A program made the translations under genes and the position numbers. 24,801 bases of DNA from a virus: positions 1-24,801 of the IMG/VR virus record IMGVR_UViG_3300032116_001248, one strand, 5' to 3'. Of the stretch, positions 15,311 through 22,900 are shown piece by piece. Position 1 is the stretch's first letter. Each line of letters begins with the position of its first letter. The notes beneath the pieces are model-generated. The model was not told where the DNA came from. It saw only the letters and a program-made list of their open reading frames with translations, and did not search any database.

Positions 15311-16252
15311 TTATCCTATAAGGTGTCCATTGAAGAATTGATGGCTGCTGTGAAGCCTCGAACTGTAGTTGTGCCACACCACTCCTAGGTTACAGTATTC
15401 CGATGCACTGAGATACATGATAGCAGCATAGCTGGCACCGTCATCGTATGAGCTGCGTGTGCTGTGCATGTTAATTGTGTACGGCGATCTTCCACCTGCA
15501 TTCCAACCCTGCCCGCCATTTTTACAAAAGAACACATGAACATAATGGGGAGCAGAGTTAGCATCATTCAACATGTAATACATGGTATTGAAATGATAAT
15601 ATCCAGACACAGGTGCAGTGTATCTACCAACGCCTGGACTGTAATTTGAACCGCCGGTTTCGTAGGTCAGCGCCCACCCCCAGACATTTCCTAATTCTCT
15701 TAGCCCCGTACCAAATGAGTTAGCATAATGCCAACCTGTTGTGCCCACTGAGTTAAAACTTGGACGTCTTGGAAGGGTGGATCCGCCGTTATATACATTA
15801 AGAGCCTGAGCACCGCCTACGGTAAATCCCACTTGATTTGTTGTGGGGAAATAAACACCTGTATTTGAACTGGCGCTTTGTCTTATGCTGGGGCTGCTTA
15901 CACTGCCGGCTGGCAATGTCAACGTTCCAGTCATAGTATCCCCGCCAGAGTTCACCGGAGTAAATCCTATATTTGCAACTGCCGCGCCAGATGCTAATTT
16001 GGAACCTGCTAGAGCTGCTGAGGCCGAAAAATCTCCGTCGACCAACGGACGATAAGTTACTGTTTTTCCACTGACGTCAATTGTTGATGCGATCTTTGCA
16101 GACGTTACCGAACCTGACATCTTCGCAGAAGTCACTGCTTGTGCGTCTATAGCAGCAGTGGGCACTGTGGCAGCAGCAATATCATTAGAGACAATAGCTC
16201 CGTCTACAATAGCTGCTGAGTCAATCTTCTTAAAACTTGAATACGTTGCCAT
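15311..16252 (-). CDS. Tail-fibre-like protein with C1q-like C-terminal head (tandem copy 1)
   Basis: 313 residues, first of the three tandem paralogues in transcription order. MATYSSFKKIDSAAIVDGAI leads into the repeat stalk with IDVSGKTVTYR and IGFTPVNSGGDTMTG. The C1q-like head begins at GRYTAPVSGYYHF and ends with FFNGHLIG. The stalk sequences of all three copies align without large gaps, while the loop between the first and last head strands (here VHVFFCKNGGQGWNAGG onward) varies. AAGGAT before the start overlaps the TAA of the preceding gene. A trimeric fibre or fibre-tip adhesin is the best reading; which virion structure it belongs to cannot be told. Confidence 0.78.
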   Translation of the reverse strand: MATYSSFKKIDSAAIVDGAIVSNDIAAATVPTAAIDAQAVTSAKMSGSVTSAKIASTIDVSGKTVTYRPLVDGDFSASAALAGSKLASGAAVANIGFTPVNSGGDTMTGTLTLPAGSVSSPSIRQSASSNTGVYFPTTNQVGFTVGGAQALNVYNGGSTLPRRPSFNSVGTTGWHYANSFGTGLRELGNVWGWALTYETGGSNYSPGVGRYTAPVSGYYHFNTMYYMLNDANSAPHYVHVFFCKNGGQGWNAGGRSPYTINMHSTRSSYDDGASYAAIMYLSASEYCNLGVVWHNYSSRLHSSHQFFNGHLIG

Positions 16253-16261
16253 CAGTTATCC

Positions 16262-16603
16262 TTAGACTGTGAGAATTCTCCAACCATAGGTTGCATTATA
16301 ATATACCAAATTGAAAGCAGCACCTTCGGTGTTAACAGTTAAGTTATCTGCAGCTCCCATGATTAATTGTCCATTTCTTGCCACGGTAAGAGCGTTGGTG
16401 TCAAATGTGTTGGCAATATCATATATTTCTATATAATCACCAGTTGAAGGGCCAGGTGGCAAAGTCAGCGTGATTGCACCGCCGGTGGTATTACACCAGT
16501 ATATGCCCCCTGCTACTGCATCGGTGTTGGCAGTGACATCTACATTAACCGTTTCAAATGCTACAGTTGAACCCGATGCGCCTAGTGTGATTTTTCTTCC
16601 CAT
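16262..16603 (-). CDS. Small virion structural protein (fibre-associated beta domain)
   Basis: 113 residues. MGRKITLGASGSTVAFETV is followed by GGIYWCNTTGGAITLTLPPGPSTGDYIEIYD (from about residue 32) and later NALTVARNGQLIMGAADNLTV and NLVYYNATYGWRIL. The 'TLPxxPsxGDxIxIxD ... NxxTVxRNGxxI ... LxYxxxxGWxI' order is a recurrent all-beta module of phage fibre and virion proteins, here as a free-standing gene. It lies between the giant protein and the C1q fibres, with a short AAGGAC ribosome site in the gap to the preceding gene. The exact virion location is unknown; a fibre adaptor or decoration is plausible. Confidence 0.65.
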   Translation of the reverse strand: MGRKITLGASGSTVAFETVNVDVTANTDAVAGGIYWCNTTGGAITLTLPPGPSTGDYIEIYDIANTFDTNALTVARNGQLIMGAADNLTVNTEGAAFNLVYYNATYGWRILTV

Positions 16604-16617
16604 GATGTGTCCTTATA

Positions 16618-16947
16618 TCAAGCTGTTGATGTTTCTATTCCGTAGACCACAGCATTCACATTTGTTGCACTTGAGCGGACCACTAATCTTTTATCTGCAT
16701 CCATTACAATACCTGTGCGTTCCAACACACCCTTAGCTGATAAAGAAGTATCAAATTCAATGTACTCCGAAGGGTCAGGTGTTGCTGCTGTTGCTGCGGT
16801 GCAGATTGCTACTTGAACAGTGGCGGCTGATGCGCCCCTATTACAAATACTTAATGTTACCACTGCAAATGTATCATCTGGTACATCGTACACCGTAGTA
16901 TTGGCTGCTGCTGATAGATTCGCTGCTCCTAGTCTTCCTGTTGCCAT
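16618..16947 (-). CDS. Small virion-associated protein, all-beta
   Basis: 109 residues: MATGRLGAANLSAAANTTVY, then VVTLSICNRGASAATVQVAI, then YIEFDTSLSAKGVLERTGIVM and KRLVVRSSATNVNAVVYGIE. This series of short beta strands with NRG and 'G(I/V)...RLVVRSS' turns resembles small cyanophage-type virion proteins encoded next to fibre genes; the resemblance is from memory. GGAG precedes the ATG, and a CTAAATA box lies 19 bases upstream, overlapping the stop of the giant gene, so this may begin its own late transcript. No enzyme motif is seen. Confidence 0.6.
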   Translation of the reverse strand: MATGRLGAANLSAAANTTVYDVPDDTFAVVTLSICNRGASAATVQVAICTAATAATPDPSEYIEFDTSLSAKGVLERTGIVMDADKRLVVRSSATNVNAVVYGIETSTA

Positions 16948-16966
16948 AATTTATTCTCCATGTATA

Positions 16967-16973
16967 TATTTAG
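16967..16973 (-). promoter_or_regulatory. Late-promoter-like box CTAAATA
   Basis: The minus strand has CTAAATATATA in the 22-base gap between the giant structural gene and the 109-residue gene. Its last A is 19 bases before the ATG, with TGGAG between. It overlaps the giant gene's stop codon. It is related to the T4-type late box (TATAAATA) and to the boxes at 24518 and 13384. Confidence 0.45.
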
Positions 16974-19900
16974 TTCAAAAAGTAATTGAACGCTAACGGA
17001 AGCCCGGTGACTCCGCCTCTGAACTCAAAAGTAGCATTCATCTTAATTGGCCCACCGGTTACTGTGGTTATTACGTTAGAGCTGATAAACACATTACCCG
17101 CTGTAACTGAGTTAACGTTTAAGCTGGCTCCTCCACCACCGATCTGTGATGCAATAAATGCTTTAATAGCTCGCTGTGTTGGTACAACGTTGTCCGAATC
17201 TGCTGTAAAGAACGGATCGGTTGAGAATTCAGTAATTGTTGCAGAACCGCCACCCAGTGTAACGTTACCTAAGTTAAGTTCTTGCAATCCAGAAATATTA
17301 AACGCATCAGCATTCAATGTTGCGATACCAGTACTTTGTTCAATAGCAAACAAATCACCAACTCGGAAGTTACCGTCTTGGTCAGTTGATGTAAAGAATA
17401 CTCGTCCACCACCCGATTCCACTGCTTCGTTAGCAGGAATCGGCATCTGTAAAGGAGCATTAGGATAGTTGGTATCGATAAAGCTGCCTGTGCCTATATC
17501 CAAGAAATCATGACCGGTTAATCTAACTTGACTATATCGCAGTCTCATATTGATATCCGTGCCGTCGGGTGGGGCTTCTGATATGGTTAGTGCTGGACTG
17601 ATTTGCAGGAATGTGGTGTATGACCCATCATTCTCTCCAAGGAAAGTCACAGTGTTCACTAATTTAAATACTCTATCAGGCAAGTGACTGAACACCACGT
17701 TAGATCCCGGTACAGGTTGTAGGCTGAGTCTACGAGTAGCTACAAACGAACCTGGCTGGAATATATCTGAATATCCGTCACCTGTATCTACTTCACCACT
17801 ACCAGTAACATATTGAGTGCCTCGGTTGACAAAACTAGGATTAGCTAACACACCGCTGTTTTTTCTCACGGTTACTGGAGCTTCAAATGTGTTGTTAGGA
17901 TCAGTAAATGTTATAGTTGGTACTGTGTCGTATCCTGACCCTGGCTCTACAATGTTGACCTGGAACAATTTGTCTTGTGATACCTTAGCACGACCTGTGG
18001 TTGTGGCGCCTGTTCTGATATATGTAGCCACTGTGCCGGTGCCGCCGCCAACACCTACAAACAATCCATATCTATTTCTGTTACCAAACGTCACTGCTGA
18101 GAATCCAGATGCTGCTGTGCTGGTTGTTCTTGCAGTCCATGTAACACCGTCTGGTGATGTTGCTGCTGCTGTGGTTGTGCTCACAGCAAGGAATACACCC
18201 TGACCGTATGTTACTTTAGTCCACTGCGCGGTTGCTGGCAGTGTGCTGGCTGTCCACGTAATTCCATCTAAACTATAAGCTGCGATTGTGCCGCTGGTAT
18301 TTGACACAGCAACAAATCTGTTATTACCATAGGCAATGCTGTTCCAGTTTGACGAACTCGGCAATGCGCCTGCAGTCCATGTTCCTGTAACAGTAGTCGA
18401 TGTTGCATGGTTAGTTACACTGGTACCACTCTTAATCGCAACAAATCTGTTTTTACCGTAGGCGATTGCTGTGAAACCAGTAGTGGTCAATATACCTGTT
18501 TGATCCCAAAGTTCACCGTCATTACTGATTCTCACTGTAGTAGAATCACTGCTAACCGCTACAAATTTTTGCCCGCCAAATGCCACGTCGACCCATGTAG
18601 CAGAAGTCTGCATGCTGGCAGCAGTCCATGTTATACCGTCTGAACTGTATGCTCCGGTGGTATTTGCACTTGTGCCTGCAACAGCTACAAATTTGCTGAC
18701 TTTGCCTACTGTAGATCCGTCGTCAAACAAGCCTGCAGTTATTGCCGACCAGTTCGCTCCGCTTGGCATCAAGCTGGCTCTAGTGGTCCACGAAACTCCA
18801 TCTTCCGAAGTTGCACCAACTGTGCTGCCACTTCTTAGGGCCACATATCTGCCGCCAATGCCGTAACCGCTGTGATCAAAGTCTATAATAGCGCCAGTAG
18901 TAGAATTTACAGCTGTGATGGTAATCACTAAATCGTTGGCGGTAGTAAGGCCGCCAAGGCTGGTACCTAAAATAGTGATTGTTTGTAGTCTAGTATAACC
19001 TGTACCAGCAGTTTGTAAGGATGGAGTGTATTTCCATCCGTTTCTCAACACTGTAAATGTAGCTCCTACTCCTGAGCCTGCATAGGTACCTGTAACCGAT
19101 GTATAAACCGCTGCTGTTTCTCCGTATTTTACCGCGGTCCATGTACCTGAAGTTGGCAGTGTAGCTGCTGTGGATGTGTAACCAGGTGCTGAGAACGTTA
19201 CTCTAGGTTCAATAATATATGTGCTAGAAGCGTCTGGTGCCAGAATAGCTGTTCCAGCAACCATATGATCAAATCCTGCTGTACCGTCAGATTCTTTAAC
19301 TACTCCTGCGGTTTTAGTTCCTGAGTTGTATGTGGTGATAATACCAAATTGACCCACACCCGTACCGCCAGTTAATACTATCTTCATCCCAATGTATGCT
19401 GTGCTAGATTCTCCGTCTGTGGCTGCGATAGTGATCGAAGTTGATGTTCCGCTTTGTGCAGTGTTTGAATTTGTAATGTATCCAAATCCTCCAAAGTTGC
19501 CTTCTGCTTCTGCGGCATTAGTGCTGTCCTCTATCAAATCTAACATGCGGACTTGATATACAGCATCATCACGGAATTCATCTGGTTGAACTGATGCGCC
19601 AGTCCCGCCACCTGTGAGTGCATACGTGACTTCTGTGTAATCAATACCCGCGTTAATGAATTCAATTTGCAGTAAGGCAGACCCGTCTGTGATCACACGA
19701 TCAATTTGTGCATCAAATTGCAGTCTGTTATCTACTATGCCTGTGGTCGGTGATTCGGTAGAGTCAAAGCCTTCTGCTACAGAACCAAAATCTCCATAAG
19801 AGTTATTACCGTTGGTAGCCCTAATTCGTCCGCCATTTTCTGCCAAATATGCAATGTGCGCATAGTATGAGAACACAGAAACAAGTTCTGCACGACCGTT

Positions 19901-22900
19901 GTTGGTAATCCATGCTCCGATACCATCTGATATTACCTGTGTAAAGTCATTGGAAACGATAGAATCATTGCCACCATTGTGTAATGAGCCGTCAATCTTT
20001 TGACCGATAGCTGCTGTGCCTATAGTAGTAACACCTTGCACGTATGGTGAACGTGTGATAATCCAAACACGATAATCTTCTGGGCCCCAACCTGGATCAA
20101 GTGAGCAATAGGCTCCCGCCGATACCCTTGATGTGCCAAATTCATTTTCAGCTAACAGATCGCCTGTGAGTCCTTGCAGAGTTTGGTCTCTTATGCCTGT
20201 GGCGTCTCTGAGATAGTACATGTCTTCTTCCAAGCTGCCTATAACAGAATTGGCATAATATCTAGCAGCATATCTTGATTTGTAGTTGCCTGGATATTTC
20301 AAATCGTATTTCAGCGCATCGATGTATGTGTTGACATCTCTGAGGCAGGCGTCACTGCTGTAGTATAGACTCACTGTCATAGATCCGCTGGCGTCGGTAA
20401 GAATATCAATAGCTGTGTTAGAATCTCTAGTAGCAGCAATCTTAAAAGTTGTGCTGCTTACTACGTTCTGCACATAGTATGTGGTATTAGTAGATACTCC
20501 GCCAAATGCAGTGCCTGTAAATCGTATGGCTGCATTTCTTGTCATCCATGCGGTTGATGTGCAAGTGAATACGTCAGTAGCAGCTGTGGCAGCTGAGACT
20601 GTGGTAGTGTAAGTCGAGTCAATATACGCATCAATTTCTGCTACAATGTATGATCTATTTCTCTCTAGTTGCAACACAGCATAGTCAACCATTCTGTTGC
20701 CTGTGGCGCAACGGTCGCCTTCGTTTGTTGCTCCGTATACTATGTCATCTAATGTGGTCATTAGTGTTTCAATACGAGCCTGTGCGGTTGCATTACCACC
20801 CACATTGGCTTTGGCTAAAGTTTTTACATAAGCAAAGGCAGCTCGGGTAGCAGCTTTTTGGTTTAATGTGAATACATCAGCAGCTGTGGCTCTCAGATAA
20901 GAGTATGCTGCTTCTCTGGTTTTGAAGTTGCTGTTGAACATAAAGTCAAACATCACAGCTTCGAGAATCAATCTCACATCTCTCTCACACTTGGCGCTGT
21001 TGTAGACCAATGCAGGGAAGTTGGTAGTAATATAAGTAGTAGCTGCTGTGACTATGGTTTCTTGTGCAGCATCTAGAGTCACGGCTGCGGCAATCAATGC
21101 TGTAGTAGAAGTTACTGCATTAGTAGCAGTTGGATAGTCTATAACTTCTACAGGTATACTGATACCAGATCCGTTAGTGAATGATGACAGTACTGAACCG
21201 CCGTATGTAGCTGCAAGCTGGAATGTATTTGTTGTTACTGTGCCTACTACCCAATACTTGACACCGTTGGTTAATCCATTGCCAGTTTCTCTTGGAACGA
21301 TTGCGTCGCCTACGCTTAATCCGTGACTGTTACTGGTCAAGGTATCCAATGTGGCTATAGTAGTAATTGTGATCTGTGGTGTTGTTGCTTCAGTAGAATC
21401 ACCTTGTATGATATTTGTGATGATGTCTACCAATGCACTTACCGTGGCATTAGCAGCAGATCCGCCTGGTAAATTTGTGTTGTCAGTCCACTGTGTAGCG
21501 TTATTGCCTGTGGACTTGATTACTGTTCCGTTGGAAATAATCTGCTGTACCACAGTCTTTAATCTACCGTAAGCTGCTACAGTGGCAGCAATTTCTGTGC
21601 TGTCGATCTGTAATGCTGTGCTGTTGTCACCGTCGAAATACGCTGTACCAGCTACTAGGGTAGCCCAAGATCCGCCATAAGTCAAATCATAGCCCATAGC
21701 ATCTACGATAAATGCCACATCACGTTTGCATTTAGTTCTACTGTACTTTACTGCAGGATAATTCACTGTCAAGTACGCAGTGATTTCTTCTTTGATAAAT
21801 TCTTTGTTTTCACGCAGTAAAGTTCTTGCATCTCCAAACCCCGACAGAAACGAACTGTTATATCCTGTAGGATCTGCGGAACTCACCATGAACGTAGAAC
21901 TGATCTTAAAATCAATCTGATGCTGCATGACTCTGACTAACTGTGCTGCATCTGCTGCTTCATCTGTGCTGGCATATGGAAATGCTGCACTTTGCACTGC
22001 GGTGTTACCTGAACTTTCTGTAACGTTAGTGCCTCGTACAATTTGATCAACCACTGTCTGCAGTCTAGTTAGTGCACCTACGCTGTATCCTGCATCGGAT
22101 CTATTAGTTAAACTTCCTGCAGGACCTGCATTAGTTGAACGCAGTTCGTCACCTTGGATACAAGTCTGTTCTGGTACAATGATCGGCAGTGTCTCACGAT
22201 ATTGGCCTGTAGCGACGTTGATGAGATTGCTAGGACTGCGTCTTGCTGGTACAGAAGCAATCGCTGCTGCTATCTGAGCTGTAGTAGTTGCTGCCGCTCT
22301 AGCTGTGATAGCATTTGTGATAACTGTAACCAATCCTTCAACGGTAGCATACGCTCCTGCTTCAGCTGTTAACTCACTGTTGAAATACTGGGCTACTGTA
22401 GCTGTGGAATTATCGCCGTTAAGTGTTTGATAGTTCACTGCTGGGGCTGTCTGTGCTAACACATCTTCAATCACTGACAACATGTAGTTGTAGGCAGCTA
22501 CTGATTCTTCTGATTCAATAGCTAATCCAGGATATGCTTCTGTTTCACCTTCGCTGAGTCCGCCGATTAATGAATTTGCCACTCCGCGTGTTTTAATGTT
22601 GCCGCCATGACAGAGATCATAGATCACTGCATCTACTGTGAAGCCTACATCCCGTTCGCATTTAAAGTCATCGTAGACAAACGCAGATGTAAATGGTGCA
22701 ACGTTGTTGGTAATTTGATTCTGTATAAATTCTGTGACTTCTCGTTGAATAAACACCCGATTCAATTCTAATAGATATCGAGCTTCGGGATTTCGAGGAC
22801 CACGTTCTACCTGCTCACATGCATAGCGAATAGTTTTCCAAGGTTTGTCCCAAGTTCTGCCGTGTATAGGAGATGGTAGATCAACACCTGTGGTCGCTAC

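Larger units (their letters stand above)
13387..16252 (-). repeat. Tandem triplication of a fibre gene with a repeated start region
   Basis: Three genes of 313-319 codons follow each other with 3-4 bases between them. They share N-terminal stalk motifs, the (L/I)G(F/Y)TP block and the first and last C1q strands. Their start regions are also alike at DNA level: a GGATAA stretch 5-9 bases before the ATG, at about 14350, 15314 and 16258. This shows that the whole unit, including its ribosome site, was duplicated. Confidence 0.75.
20225..22771 (-). repeat. Four 'KCxRDv' helical repeats in the giant protein
   Basis: Each unit has a helix with 'L..n+.fI..Ei.ayi', then 'p...Y....C.RDv..ivDA..yDl..ggn', and usually 'kt+.aa.sy'. 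Conserved cores are C614-R616-D617, C924-R926-D927, C1171-R1173-D1174 and C1385-R1387-D1388. Alanine- and threonine-rich linkers lie between them. Unit four holds an inserted domain. The invariant Cys-x-Arg-Asp and VDAxxYDL suggest a structural core and not a catalytic site; the family is not recognised. Confidence 0.65.

Noticed and set aside
13387-16252. Collagen-like region linking C1q heads to prolyl hydroxylases
   Set aside because: C1q heads and P4H-like enzymes recall animal collagens, but no Gly-X-Y repeats are present in the stalks of these fibres.
16973-16991. Perfect 6-bp inverted repeat GTTCAA / TTGAAC with a 7-base loop near the end of the giant gene
   Set aside because: The stem is short and AT-rich, lies in the last codons and stop, and is not followed by a T-run on the minus strand, so it is not a convincing terminator.
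16986-17468. + strand open frame of 160 codons at the end of the giant gene
   Set aside because: It is antisense to the conserved C-terminal domain and has a composition expected from complementing Gly/Thr/Ala codons.
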